NCBI GenBank assembly: GCA_902777335.1
Contig: CACYTF010000005.1
Location: forward strand, 1-64,000
Reading direction: 5' to 3'
Source of the DNA: an uncultured Eubacteriales bacterium
GTDB lineage: Bacteria; Bacillota; Clostridia; Christensenellales; Aristaeellaceae
Length of the DNA stretch: 64,000 bases
Shown here one piece after another: positions 52,574-61,774 of this stretch. Positions within the stretch are counted from its first letter, which is position 1. Each line of letters starts with the position of its first letter. The position numbers and the translations under genes were made by a program. The notes under the pieces are model-generated. The model made no database searches. It had not been told where the DNA came from and was given only the letters and a program-made list of their open reading frames with translations.

Positions 52574-54275
52574 ATGAACGCTAAGCCTGCAAAGTTACTG
52601 GCATGCGCGGCGGGCGGCATTTGCATTGCGATGCTGCTGGTAGCGGCGCTGCTTTCGCCGAAGACGAACGGCCGGGGCGTCGGCGCGGTGGCAATGTCCC
52701 GGGCGTCGGGGTTCTACGACGCGCCCTTCGATCTGGAGCTGAGCTTTGACGGCAGAATCTACTACACCCTGGATTCCAGCGACCCGGATGAAAATGCCAT
52801 ACCCTATGAGGGGCCCATTCACATAACGGATGCCAGCGTCAACCCCAATGTCTATGCCATGATCACCGATGTCTGCCTGGAGTATCAACCCGAGCAGATC
52901 GCCCATTCCGGTAAAAAGCCGCACTTCGGCTTCCAGTTGCCCGAGCAGCCCGTAGACAAGTGCACGGTGGTGCGCGCCGTGGGCATTGACGGGAACGGCA
53001 ATCGCAGCGACGTGACCACCGGCGTTTACTTCGTGGGTTTCCAGGAAAAGACGGGCTATCAGGGCATGGGGATCATCAGCATCACAACCGATCCCGAGAA
53101 CCTGTTTGGCTTTGAAAAGGGCATCTATGTGCTGGGCAAGACCTTCGCGGATTGCCTGGAGGACGACGGGCTGTATCCGGTCACGAAAGATGACTACGTG
53201 TTCTGGAAATCCAACTACAGAAAGCACGGCATCGACTGGGAGCGCGAGGCGAACATCTGCTGCTTTGATGCCGACAGAAACCTTCTCTTCTCCGGCAATT
53301 ACGGCGTCCGGATACAGGGAAGGGTGAGCCGCGCCTTCCTGCCGAAGAGCTTCAACCTGTTTGCGCGCAGCCGGTATGGCTCAACCGCGTTCTCCGGCAT
53401 GGATCTGTTCGGCGAAAACTGGCAGCTTGGCAGTTTGAACCTGCATTCGGGCGCGCATGCGATCGTGACCAAGCTCAACGATTATCTGATCAATGACCTG
53501 GTGAGGGATCTGGACATCGATACCCGCATCTACAGGCCCTTCGAGCTGTTCCTGGATGGCGAGTATTGGGGGGGTGTACTGGCTGACACCCCGGTATGAG
53601 AAGGAGTGTTTTCAATACAAGTACGGCGTACAGGACGACGAGGTCGTACAGATCAAGGAGAAATCGGTGGAGATCGGCAACGAGGACGACGAGGCCCTCT
53701 ACAAGGCTTTTGTGTCATTCGTTACCGGGCATGACATGAAGGATCCGGCCCAGTATGCCCAGGCCTGCGCGCTCTTTGACCTTGAAAGCTGCATCGATTA
53801 CTACGCCACGGAGATCTACATCGCCAACCACGATTGGCCGCGGACCAACTACTCCGTGTGGCGCACGCGGCAGAAGGGCGGGGGAGCCTGTGGCGATGGG
53901 AAGTGGCGCTGGATACTGTTCGATGTGAACATGGCCATGGCGCTCGGTGAAACCCAAGCGGATACCATCGCGAAGGCGAAAAAGTATGACAGGGTATTCA
54001 GACATCTGATGAAAAACACGGAATTCGCAAACGCCCTCACCGACAAACTGGTGGAGCTGGCCGATAACACCTTCAATCCGGCCAGAGTAGAAGCCCGGAT
54101 CAGGGAATACGAGGCGTTTATGGCGAATGCCATCGAAAACGAATACGCGCGATACTACAACAACACGAAAAGTGAAGAGGATTTTATAGCCAAGTGTGAA
54201 AACAAGATCCGCTTCTTCTACGAACGCAACGCCTATATCAAAGAGATGTATGGAGACGGAAGAGTCGTGCGATGA
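52574..54275 (+). pseudogene. cotH: CotH-family kinase with CHB_HEX_C domain, copy 1, interrupted by +1 frameshift in G7
   Basis: The gene reads in frame to GEYWG near 53565, where seven G (53568-53574) shift the frame; removing one G restores the same reading as copy 2 (GEYWGVYWLTPRYEKE). The joined gene would then have 566 codons before the stop, the same as copy 2. Without correction the protein stops at 53599 after about 341 residues, losing the C-terminal half with WRWILFDVN. The N-terminus is a signal anchor (residues 6-29), then a chitobiase-type C-terminal-like domain (ASGFYDAPFDLEL, YYTLDSSDPDENAIPYEGPI), then the CotH kinase-like domain. It could be a broken gene, a phase-variable gene or a sequencing error. 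Confidence 0.85.
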
Positions 54276-54317
54276 CCGGCGTCGGAGCCTGCGGCGCCGG
54301 TGCAGATGGAGAAGGGC

Positions 54318-56018
54318 ATGAGCAGCAAACGCAAGAGGATCATCAGTTGTGTCATCGGCGGCATCGTATTGGCGATGCTGTTGTTCGGCGCACTGCGGTC
54401 GCCCCGGACAAACAGCTCCGGCGTCGATGCCGTGACGTTCTCCCGCGCGTCCGGCTTCTACGACGACCCGTTCGACCTGGAACTGCGCTTTGACGGCGGG
54501 AAGGTCTACTACACGCTGGATTCCAGCGATCCAAACGAGCATTCCACGCCCTACGAAGGGCCGATCCACATCGCGGACGCCAGCGCAAACGAGAATGTGT
54601 ACTGCATGAACGAAGACCTGTCGCTGGAGTACCACCCGGACATCATCAAGCACGCCGGCCACTCGGTGCACTACGGCTACAAGCTGCCACAGTCCAAGGT
54701 GGACAAGGTCACGGTGGTGCGGGCGGTTGGCGTCGACGCCGCGGGCAATCGCAGCGACGTGGTCACCGGCGTCTATTTCGTGGGGTTTCAGAATAAGACG
54801 GGCTATGACAACTTCGGCATCATCGCCATCACAACAGATCCGAAGAACCTGTTTGACCCGGAACACGGAATCTACGTGCTGGGCAATGCCTTCGCAAAAA
54901 AGCTGGTCAACGGATACTTCAAAAAGACGAGCGCGCTGTACGAAGCCTGGCCGGCCAACTATAACAGGCGGGGCAGGGAATGGGAGCGGGAGGCCGCGGT
55001 CGCCTGCTTTGACACCGACAGGCGCCTGCTGTTTTCAGGCAACCTCGGCATTCGCATACAGGGCAAGATGGCCCGCGGCATGCTGCCCAGAAGCCTGAAC
55101 CTGTTCGCCCGGAAGGAATACGGTCAGGTCGACATCCCGGCGCTCGACCTGTTCGGTGAAAACTGGCGGTTGAGCAGCCTGAATCTGCACGCGGGCGCGC
55201 ATACCATGCGGGACATGCTGCGCGACTATCTGGCCAACACCCTGACCAGCCATCTGAATTTTGACACGCGCGTCTACAAGCCTTACCAGCTCTTCCTTGA
55301 CGGGGAATACTGGGGCGTCTACTGGCTGACGCCGCGGTATGAGAAGGAGTATTTCCAGTCCAAATACGGCGTGCCCAGCGACGAAGTCATCGATGTCAAG
55401 GAGGATAAAATCGAAATCGGCAGGGCGGAGGATATTGAGCTCTACAACGAGATGAAGTCCTTCATCACGGACAACGACATGAGCGATCCGGCCATGTACG
55501 CCCGGGCCTGTGAGCTGGTCGACATGTCCAGCTGCATCGACTACTACGCGACGGAGATCTACATCGCAAATACGGACTGGCCCCATGGGAACGTGGCCCT
55601 TTGGCGAACCCGAGGCAATGACAGCGGCGTATATGGTGACGGCCGGTGGCGCTGGATACTGTATGACCTGAACCTGGCCATGGCCCTCAAGCATTCGGAA
55701 ACGGATACTGTAACACGTTCGATGAAGCAATCCCCGATGCTGGCCAGCCTGATGGACAGCCCCGATTTCACGCAAGCCCTGCACGCCCGTCTGGTCGAGC
55801 TGGCGGAGAATGAATTCAACCCGGCCCGTATTGAGACCTTCATCCGCGACTACGAGACGTTCATGGTGGACGCCATGGAGAACGAGTATATCCGCTTCTA
55901 CGATGCAGAAAAGACCGCGGACGATTTTATACGGATGTGTGAGAACGTTGTGACGTTCTTCCAGCGGCGCTGCGTGTACATACTTGAAAACTACGGTGAC
56001 GAATTGGAACGGAAGTGA
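54318..56018 (+). CDS. cotH: CotH-family kinase with CHB_HEX_C domain, copy 2, intact
   Basis: The 566-residue protein has a signal anchor (residues 8-28, IISCVIGGIVLAMLLFGALR) and a chitobiase C-terminal-like domain (SRASGFYDDPFDLELRFDGG, YYTLDSSDPNEHSTPYEGPI). The CotH domain from about residue 170 has SLNLHAGAHTMRDMLRDYL, LFLDGEYWGVYWLTPRYEKE and GRWRWILYDLNLAMAL. CotH is known as an atypical secreted kinase that phosphorylates spore-coat proteins; relatives exist in non-sporulating bacteria with unknown targets. ATG at 54318 follows GGAG at 6 bases. It is about as long as the repaired copy 1 and similar throughout. Confidence 0.9.
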   Translation: MSSKRKRIISCVIGGIVLAMLLFGALRSPRTNSSGVDAVTFSRASGFYDDPFDLELRFDGGKVYYTLDSSDPNEHSTPYEGPIHIADASANENVYCMNEDLSLEYHPDIIKHAGHSVHYGYKLPQSKVDKVTVVRAVGVDAAGNRSDVVTGVYFVGFQNKTGYDNFGIIAITTDPKNLFDPEHGIYVLGNAFAKKLVNGYFKKTSALYEAWPANYNRRGREWEREAAVACFDTDRRLLFSGNLGIRIQGKMARGMLPRSLNLFARKEYGQVDIPALDLFGENWRLSSLNLHAGAHTMRDMLRDYLANTLTSHLNFDTRVYKPYQLFLDGEYWGVYWLTPRYEKEYFQSKYGVPSDEVIDVKEDKIEIGRAEDIELYNEMKSFITDNDMSDPAMYARACELVDMSSCIDYYATEIYIANTDWPHGNVALWRTRGNDSGVYGDGRWRWILYDLNLAMALKHSETDTVTRSMKQSPMLASLMDSPDFTQALHARLVELAENEFNPARIETFIRDYETFMVDAMENEYIRFYDAEKTADDFIRMCENVVTFFQRRCVYILENYGDELERK

Positions 56019-56023
56019 TGACC

Positions 56024-56698
56024 ATGACACTGACAGAGGCCTTCAAAAACCGCTTCCTGAACGCCTATGCCAGCCAGGGGGCAGGTATAAAGCAGGTCGT
56101 GCTCGCGATGGCCGCCTGCCTGCTGCTCTCGGCGGCGATCGATCTGGTGTACTGCATGCGCAAATGCAAGCATGGGTTTTCGCGGCGCTTCATGGTGTCT
56201 CTGACGGCCGTTTCGCTGATCACACTGGCCTTCGTGCTGACGATCGAGTCCAGCATCGTCGTGTCCCTGGGCATGATCGGCGCGCTCTCCGTCATCCGCT
56301 ATCGCATGGCGGTAAAGGGCCCGCTGGAGATGATGTTCCTGGTCTGGTCCGTTTCGGTGGGCATCATCTGCGGCGCCGGGCTGTACTACATCGCCGTGCC
56401 GCTGACCGCGCTGGTGGGGCTCGTCGTTCTCCTTTCAGACCGGGCGCCAGGCGCGGCGCGCAACCGGCTGCTGGCGCTGGACGGCCGCTATCCCTATGAC
56501 GCGGCGCGGCTGGAATCGGTGCTGAAGCGCCATGCGCGCTGGCACCGCGTGCGCACGGAGAACATACACAACGGCGATGTGAACCTGGTGATCGAGCTGC
56601 ACCGAACGCAGGACGAGGCCGCGCTGATCGAAGAGATCCGGCAGATGAGCGACTTCCACGACGCAACGCTCCAGACGCAGGAAGGGGTTGTGGACTGA
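56024..56698 (+). CDS. DUF4956 membrane protein, copy 2
   Basis: The 224-residue protein is a paralogue of the first DUF4956 gene, identical in length when started at 56024 and with the same block, here SSIVVSLGMIGALSVIRYRM, then MFLVWSVSVGIICGAGLYYI and RWHRVRTENIHNGDVNLVIE. It lies directly after CotH copy 2 (TGATG overlap region). Having two different DUF4956 proteins with one VTC protein suggests a membrane complex of two related subunits or two assembly states; this is inference. Confidence 0.92.
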   Translation: MTLTEAFKNRFLNAYASQGAGIKQVVLAMAACLLLSAAIDLVYCMRKCKHGFSRRFMVSLTAVSLITLAFVLTIESSIVVSLGMIGALSVIRYRMAVKGPLEMMFLVWSVSVGIICGAGLYYIAVPLTALVGLVVLLSDRAPGAARNRLLALDGRYPYDAARLESVLKRHARWHRVRTENIHNGDVNLVIELHRTQDEAALIEEIRQMSDFHDATLQTQEGVVD

Positions 56699-56699
56699 C

Positions 56700-57338
56700 A
56701 TGAGAGAGATTTTGGGAAAACGGCTGTTCATCGCGGCGATGGCCATCTGCCTTCTGCTGGTCTGCGCGCTGTCCTGGAGCGATGTGCGCCATGTCGAGGC
56801 CGGGTCGGCCGCGAAGACGCCTGAAAACGAAACGCTGACCATCGAGGTGTCCCCGAGTGGTACGGTGTACATCGGCGGCGAGGGCGAGCTGACGTCAAAC
56901 GATATGAACCTGCTGATGCAAAGCAAGCAGATCAAGACGCATCAGGTCAACGGCATCGTACTTGGCGACGGCATCACCGAGGTGGGCTACAACGCGATCA
57001 ACGGCTATAGCTATTTGCAGACGCTGAAGCTGGGCGCGGGCATGTGCGTGGTCAACAACGGCGCGATCAAGAGCTGTATCGCACTGGAATACGTGTTCGT
57101 CCCCAAGACGGTCCAGCGCCTGGGCAAGGACTTTCTGTACCGGTGCGGCGACGCGATCGTCGTGACCGACGGCGAGGCCAAGGACCTTCCGAAGATGAAG
57201 AACGTGCCGTCGGAGCGGGTTTTCGCGCAGGTGGATTCCTATGATTCGCTGCTGGCGCGGCGCGCGGCGCTTATCCCCGCAGGGGGAGAGGCCGAGGCGC
57301 CCGAAGTGCCCGAGGCCTGCCGTGAATGGTGGCAATGA
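56700..57338 (+). CDS. exported protein with leucine-rich (BspA-like) repeats
   Basis: The 212-residue protein has a signal anchor (residues 8-26, RLFIAAMAICLLLVCALSW) and a BspA-type leucine-rich region (about 70-145: HQVNGIVLGDGITEVGYNAI, YSYLQTLKLGAGMCVVNNGA, CIALEYVFVPKTVQRLGKDF). Such repeats usually bind proteins or surfaces. The last 60 residues are less ordered and acidic. It starts one base after the DUF4956 stop (TGACATGA), so it belongs to the same transcript. I cannot name the bound partner. Confidence 0.8.
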   Translation: MREILGKRLFIAAMAICLLLVCALSWSDVRHVEAGSAAKTPENETLTIEVSPSGTVYIGGEGELTSNDMNLLMQSKQIKTHQVNGIVLGDGITEVGYNAINGYSYLQTLKLGAGMCVVNNGAIKSCIALEYVFVPKTVQRLGKDFLYRCGDAIVVTDGEAKDLPKMKNVPSERVFAQVDSYDSLLARRAALIPAGGEAEAPEVPEACREWWQ

Positions 57339-57371
57339 GACCTTACAGACAACCGCTGGGAGAGAATACCG

Positions 57372-58508
57372 ATGGCAATACGTAGAACGGCGCGCCGGCG
57401 CGGCGCGCTGGAATGGCTGCGCCGGCAGCTGTCAAGACGGCCCCTGCCGCTGTGGATGGTCCTGACCGCCCACGTGTTGGCGCTGGGCGTCGCCATGCTG
57501 CTGTACGCGCTGCCGCACCACGTGATCCCCCACGGCGAGGCGTCCATCGGCATCGTCTCCACGCGCGGCGGCGCGGCGGCCATGTCTCAGGCGGCGGAGC
57601 CCGCGCCGTCGGAAGCGGCCGAACCGGCGGCTGAAACGGCGGAGGACGAAGCGGCGGCCGGAGCCGTGGACGCGCAACAGACCATCGCGCCGACCCCGGC
57701 GCCGACGGTGGACCCGAAGACGGTGGGCAACTTCAGGGAAAAGTACGCGGGCAAGTTTACCAGCGGCGAGGTCCGCGTCACCGAGGACAGCTACCAGAGC
57801 GAGAACCTGAACATACAGGTCATCAAGAAGTACATCGAGGACCTGCCGGCGTGGGTCTACGTGGTGGACATCTACATCGCGGACATCAGCTGTCTGCAGA
57901 CCGCCTTCGGCAAGGACACCTACGGCCGCGGCTATACCGAGTGGGTCACCAAGGTGGCGGAGCGCTACGGCAGCGTGGTCACGATGAACGGCGACTACTA
58001 CGGCACCCGGGACACCGGCGTGGTGATCCGAAACGGCATGCTGTACCGCGACAACAAGACCACCCACGACATCGCCATACTCTACTGGGACGGGCACATG
58101 GAGACCTTCTCCGCCGACGCCTTCGACGCCAAGCGGGAGATGGACCGCGGCGCGTACCAGAGCTGGTGCTTCGGCCCCTCGCTGCTGAATGAGACGGGCT
58201 CGCCGAACACTTCATTCGATGATTACGCCGACAACCTGCTCAAAAGGAATCCGCGCTCGGCCATCGGCTACTTCGAGCCGGGGCACTACTGCTTCCTGGT
58301 GGTGGACGGCCGCAGCAAGGAGTCCAAGGGCGCGCGCATGACCCAGCTGGCCAATTTGATGGCCGGCGTCGGCTGCAAGATCGGCTACAACCTGGACGGC
58401 GGACAGACCTCGCTGCTGGCCGTCGGCACGCAGCTGTACAACCACCCGTCGGACGGCGGGCGCAACAGCAGCGACTACATCATGATCATAGACGCGGTCA
58501 CCGAATGA
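57372..58508 (+). CDS. phosphodiester glycosidase (NAGPA-like) with membrane anchor
   Basis: The 378-residue protein has one N-terminal helix (residues 27-48), an Ala/Glu/Pro-rich linker (about 65-115) and a NAGPA domain. This domain type removes N-acetylglucosamine from GlcNAc-1-phosphodiesters in the lysosomal pathway and is called phosphodiester glycosidase in bacteria. Visible motifs are VTMNGDYYGTRDTGVVIRNG near residue 205, SWCFGPSLL near 257 and YNLDGGQTSLLAVG near 338 (Asp-Gly-Gly loop). The active part should be outside the cell. Beside a phosphate polymerase and kinases it may trim or cap a phosphodiester-linked surface polymer; this is inference. Confidence 0.88.
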   Translation: MAIRRTARRRGALEWLRRQLSRRPLPLWMVLTAHVLALGVAMLLYALPHHVIPHGEASIGIVSTRGGAAAMSQAAEPAPSEAAEPAAETAEDEAAAGAVDAQQTIAPTPAPTVDPKTVGNFREKYAGKFTSGEVRVTEDSYQSENLNIQVIKKYIEDLPAWVYVVDIYIADISCLQTAFGKDTYGRGYTEWVTKVAERYGSVVTMNGDYYGTRDTGVVIRNGMLYRDNKTTHDIAILYWDGHMETFSADAFDAKREMDRGAYQSWCFGPSLLNETGSPNTSFDDYADNLLKRNPRSAIGYFEPGHYCFLVVDGRSKESKGARMTQLANLMAGVGCKIGYNLDGGQTSLLAVGTQLYNHPSDGGRNSSDYIMIIDAVTE

Positions 58509-58555
58509 CGCGGCACCGGCCGCGGGAGAATGTGAGAAGAGAATGGAGTCGGGCG

Positions 58556-59038
58556 ATGATGCTGAAGAGGGCTGGCAGGCTGCTGCCGCACGCCGCGATA
58601 CTGCTTTGCAATATGTATATCGTGCTCTACCTGATCGACCGCGTGAATCCGGCGATGAATTTCATCGACAACGGCCTGACCAAGGGGCTGCTGCTGTTGA
58701 TGTGCGCCGTCGCGCTCATCAACGCGCGGCGTCTGCTCGCGCGGCCCGCCCACCAAAGCGCCCGCCGGGCGAGCTACGCCCCGGGGCGGCAGGCGCGCCC
58801 CGCTTACGCCCGGACCGACGGCCATCGTCGCGCGCCGGAGCCGTCCCGCCCGCGGGCGGGCTATCGCGAACCGGACCGATACGCCCGCGCCTCCGGGCGG
58901 TACGAGGCGCGGCCCGGCTATGCGCAGCGGACCGTGAGCACCGGATACGCGCGGCAGTCGCGCTATGGGCAGCCGGACGGCCGCGAAAGCTATCCGCGGC
59001 GCGGCACAGGCTATGACAGGGAGGGCGTGCGCCGATGA
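58556..59038 (+). CDS. small two-helix membrane protein with Arg/Tyr-rich tail
   Basis: The 160-residue protein has two helices (about residues 8-28 and 42-58: ILLCNMYIVLYLIDRV, KGLLLLMCAVALINAR) and a long C-terminal tail rich in Arg, Tyr, Pro and Gly. The tail carries short repeats (GRYEARPGYAQ, STGYARQSRYGQ, SYPRRGTGYDRE). ATG at 58556 follows GGAG at 7 bases; the ATG at 58505, overlapping the previous stop, has no site. The helical part resembles the next gene product. The tail suggests binding to an acidic polymer such as polyphosphate or nucleic acid, but nothing proves this. Confidence 0.65.
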   Translation: MMLKRAGRLLPHAAILLCNMYIVLYLIDRVNPAMNFIDNGLTKGLLLLMCAVALINARRLLARPAHQSARRASYAPGRQARPAYARTDGHRRAPEPSRPRAGYREPDRYARASGRYEARPGYAQRTVSTGYARQSRYGQPDGRESYPRRGTGYDREGVRR

Positions 59039-59271
59039 GTAACTGGCAAAGGCTGCTGCCCGCGGTCAGCGCGCTGCTGTGCGCCGTGCTGATGATACTG
59101 CTTTTGATCGACGCCATCTGGCCGCTGGCCAATCTCTTTCTGAACCCGTTTGTGAAGCTGCTGGCGCTCGTCACCGGCCTGATCGCCGCGGTCTGCGGCA
59201 TATTGCTCGCCGCCAGGGAGCGGCGGCGCATCCGCTACGGCCAACGGGCCAGGCGCGGAACCTACCGATAA
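59035..59271 (+). CDS. small two-helix membrane protein, relative of the preceding one
   Basis: The 78-residue protein has two helices ([20 protein letters not shown] and [20 protein letters not shown]) and a basic tail ([18 protein letters not shown]). It lines up with residues 7-65 of the preceding protein without gaps, sharing LLC, LID, P, N, N and K positions in the two helices. Its ATG overlaps the upstream stop (ATGA). It is the last gene of the cluster; fhs starts 38 bases later without a terminator between. Confidence 0.65.
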   Translation: MSNWQRLLPAVSALLCAVLMILLLIDAIWPLANLFLNPFVKLLALVTGLIAAVCGILLAARERRRIRYGQRARRGTYR

Positions 59272-59309
59272 GCATTAAGCACGCCCAGGGCGTTAAGGAG
59301 GAATCAGAC

Positions 59310-61070
59310 ATGCTTGATCCCACGATCTACAAGGACTGGCAAATCGCGGAAGAGGCAGAGAAGACGCTGCCGCCGGTAGAGCATTTCCGGCAGAAGCTGG
59401 GCCTGCTGCCAGAGGAGATCATCCCCTACGGCAAGACGCCGAAGCTGGACTTCATACGCATCATGAACCGGCTGAAGGACAAGCCAGACGGCAAGTTCAT
59501 CGAGGTCACCGCCATCACGCCCACGCCGCTGGGCGAGGGCAAGTCCACTGTGTCGCTGGGCCTGATCGAGGGCCTGGCCAAGATCGGCAAGAACGTGGGC
59601 GGCGCGCTGCGCCAGCCCTCCGGCGGCCCCACGATGAACGTGAAGGGCACCGCCGCCGGCGGCGGCAACGCGCTGCTGATGCCGATGACGGAGTTCTCGC
59701 TGGGCCTGACCGGCGACATCAACGACATCATGAACGCCCACAACCTGGCCATGGTGGCGCTGAACGCCCGCATGCAGCACGAGCGCAACTATTCCGACGC
59801 GGAGATGGCGAAGCACAACATGGGCCGCCGCCTGGACATCGACCCCAAGCGGGTGGAGATGGGCTGGGTGCTGGACTTCTGCGCCCAGGGCCTCAGGAAC
59901 ATCATCATGGGCATCGGCGGCAACCGGGACGGCTACCTGATGGAGAGCAAGTTCGGCATCGCCGTGGGCTCCGAGCTGATGGCCATACTGGCCGTGGCCA
60001 GGGACCTGAAGGACCTGCGCCAGCGCATCGGCAACATCGTGGTGGCCTACAGCCGCAGCGGCGAGCCGGTGACCTGTGAAGACCTGGAGGTCGCCGGCGC
60101 GATGACCGCCTGGATGCGCAACACCATCAACCCCACCATGTGCTACACCGTGGAGCACCAGCCGGTGCTGATCCACGCGGGCCCCTTCGCGAACATCGCC
60201 ATCGGCCAGAGCTCCGTCATCGCGGACCGGCTGGCGCTGAAGCTGTTCGACTACCACGTCACGGAGTCCGGCTTCGCCGCGGACATCGGCTTTGAGAAGT
60301 TCTGGAACGTGAAGACGCGCCTCTCCGGCCTCACGCCGAACGTGTCGGTGATCGTGGCCACCGTGCGCGCGCTGAAGATGCATGGCGGCGGCCCGAAGGT
60401 TGCCCCCGGACGCCCGCTGCCGGAGGAGTACACCCGGGAGAACCTGGAGCTGGTGGAGAAGGGCTGCGAGAACCTGTTCCACCACGTGAACACGGTCAAG
60501 AAGTCCGGCATCGTGCCGGTGGTGTGCGTCAACCGCTTCTACACCGATACGGAAGAGGAGATCAAGCTGATCAAGCGCCTGTGCGCCGAGCGCGGCGTGC
60601 GCTGCGCCCAGTCCGACCACTGGCGCTACGGCGGAGAAGGCGCGGTGGAGCTGGCCGAGGCCGTGGCGGACGCCTGCGAGCAGAAGCCGGAGATCAAATT
60701 CCTGTACGACCTGGACATGCCGCTCACCGAGCGCGTGGAGCGCATCGCCCGCGAGGTCTACGGCGCGGACGGCGTGGACTGGGCTCCCCTGGCCGTGGAG
60801 AAGGCCAAGCGCTTTGAGAGCGACCCGAAGTACGCCGACTACTGCACGATGATGGTCAAGACCCACCTGTCGCTGACCCACGACCCGGCGCTGAAGGGCG
60901 TGCCGAAGGGCTGGCGGCTGCCCATCCGGGATATCCTCGAGTACGGCGGGGCCAGGTTCCTGTGCCCGATGGCCGGCACGATCTCGATGATGCCCGGCAC
61001 CGCGTCGGACCCGGCCTATCGCCGCGTGGACGTGGATACCGAGACCGGCAGGGTTTCGGGGCTGTTTTGA
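59310..61070 (+). CDS. fhs: formate-tetrahydrofolate ligase
   Basis: Fhs makes 10-formyl-tetrahydrofolate from formate, THF and ATP. The 586-residue protein has [20 protein letters not shown] at the start, the ATP loop [11 protein letters not shown] near residue 70, [20 protein letters not shown] near residue 95, [20 protein letters not shown] and HPGPFANIA-like [17 protein letters not shown] near residue 285, and [13 protein letters not shown] near residue 350. It is about 30 residues longer than the common 556. AAGGAGG precedes the start. With fchA and folD downstream it forms the methyl-branch entry of folate metabolism. Confidence 0.97.
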   Translation: MLDPTIYKDWQIAEEAEKTLPPVEHFRQKLGLLPEEIIPYGKTPKLDFIRIMNRLKDKPDGKFIEVTAITPTPLGEGKSTVSLGLIEGLAKIGKNVGGALRQPSGGPTMNVKGTAAGGGNALLMPMTEFSLGLTGDINDIMNAHNLAMVALNARMQHERNYSDAEMAKHNMGRRLDIDPKRVEMGWVLDFCAQGLRNIIMGIGGNRDGYLMESKFGIAVGSELMAILAVARDLKDLRQRIGNIVVAYSRSGEPVTCEDLEVAGAMTAWMRNTINPTMCYTVEHQPVLIHAGPFANIAIGQSSVIADRLALKLFDYHVTESGFAADIGFEKFWNVKTRLSGLTPNVSVIVATVRALKMHGGGPKVAPGRPLPEEYTRENLELVEKGCENLFHHVNTVKKSGIVPVVCVNRFYTDTEEEIKLIKRLCAERGVRCAQSDHWRYGGEGAVELAEAVADACEQKPEIKFLYDLDMPLTERVERIAREVYGADGVDWAPLAVEKAKRFESDPKYADYCTMMVKTHLSLTHDPALKGVPKGWRLPIRDILEYGGARFLCPMAGTISMMPGTASDPAYRRVDVDTETGRVSGLF

Positions 61071-61080
61071 TGAAGATCAA

Positions 61081-61101
61081 GGGGCGGCGGATCGCCGCCC
61101 C
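61081..61101 (+). terminator. GC hairpin between fhs and fchA
   Basis: GGGGCGGCG and CGCCGCCCC form a 9-bp stem with loop GAT, 10 bases after the fhs stop. No T run follows, so it is more likely a stability or repeat element of the same type as those next to the heptamer arrays. Confidence 0.6.
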
Positions 61102-61125
61102 CGCTTGCGTATGGAGGACGGTTAT

Positions 61126-61749
61126 ATGACACGGGATTGCACGCAGCATACCTGCCGGGAATTTGTTTCCGTGCTGGCCTCCGCCGCGCCCGCGCCGGGC
61201 GGCGGCGGCGCGGCGGCGCTGGTGGGGGCCGTAGGCGCGGCACTGGGCAATATGGTGGGCGCGCTGACGGTGGGCAAGAAGAAATACGCCGCCGTAGAGG
61301 GCGAGATCGCGGCCCTGATGGAGAAGTGCGACGCGCTTCAGACGGCGCTTTTGGACCAGGTGGCCGCCGACGCCGAGAGCTTTGAGCCGCTGGCCCGGGC
61401 TTACGGCATACCAAAGGACGACCCTTCCCGCGCCGATGTGATCGAGGCGGCCACCGTCGCGGCCTGCGAAGCGCCGCTGCGCATCATGGAGCTGTGCTGC
61501 GAGGCCATCCGGGCCGTGGCGGTGTTCGCGGAAAAGGGCTCGCGGCTGGCGGTTTCGGACGCGGGCTGCGCCGCGGCCTGCTGCCGGGCGGCGCTTGAAA
61601 GCGCGTCGCTGAACGTACTGATCAACACGCGCGCTCTGCGCGACCGGGCACTGGCCGAGGGGATGAACGCCCGCGTCGAGGCGATGCTCGGCGAGTATGT
61701 GCCGATGGCGGACCGGGTTTATAAGGCCGTTCGCGCAGGGCTGGTATAA
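61126..61749 (+). CDS. fchA: formiminotransferase-cyclodeaminase family protein (FchA)
   Basis: The 207-residue protein is the stand-alone cyclodeaminase/cyclohydrolase type. It has SAAPAPGGGGAAALVGAVGA (folate-binding Gly loop) near residue 24, then GNMVGALTVGKKKYAAVEGE and an all-helical body with C-x-x-A/C-rich helices (DAGCAAACCRAALESASLNV). In acetogens FchA is methenyl-THF cyclohydrolase. ATG at 61126 lies 7 bases after GGAGGA; the ATG at 61111 overlaps that site. Standing between fhs and folD it probably acts on methenyl-THF. Confidence 0.9.
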   Translation: MTRDCTQHTCREFVSVLASAAPAPGGGGAAALVGAVGAALGNMVGALTVGKKKYAAVEGEIAALMEKCDALQTALLDQVAADAESFEPLARAYGIPKDDPSRADVIEAATVAACEAPLRIMELCCEAIRAVAVFAEKGSRLAVSDAGCAAACCRAALESASLNVLINTRALRDRALAEGMNARVEAMLGEYVPMADRVYKAVRAGLV

Positions 61750-61774
61750 TCATCACGGACGGGAGGGTTAAGCT

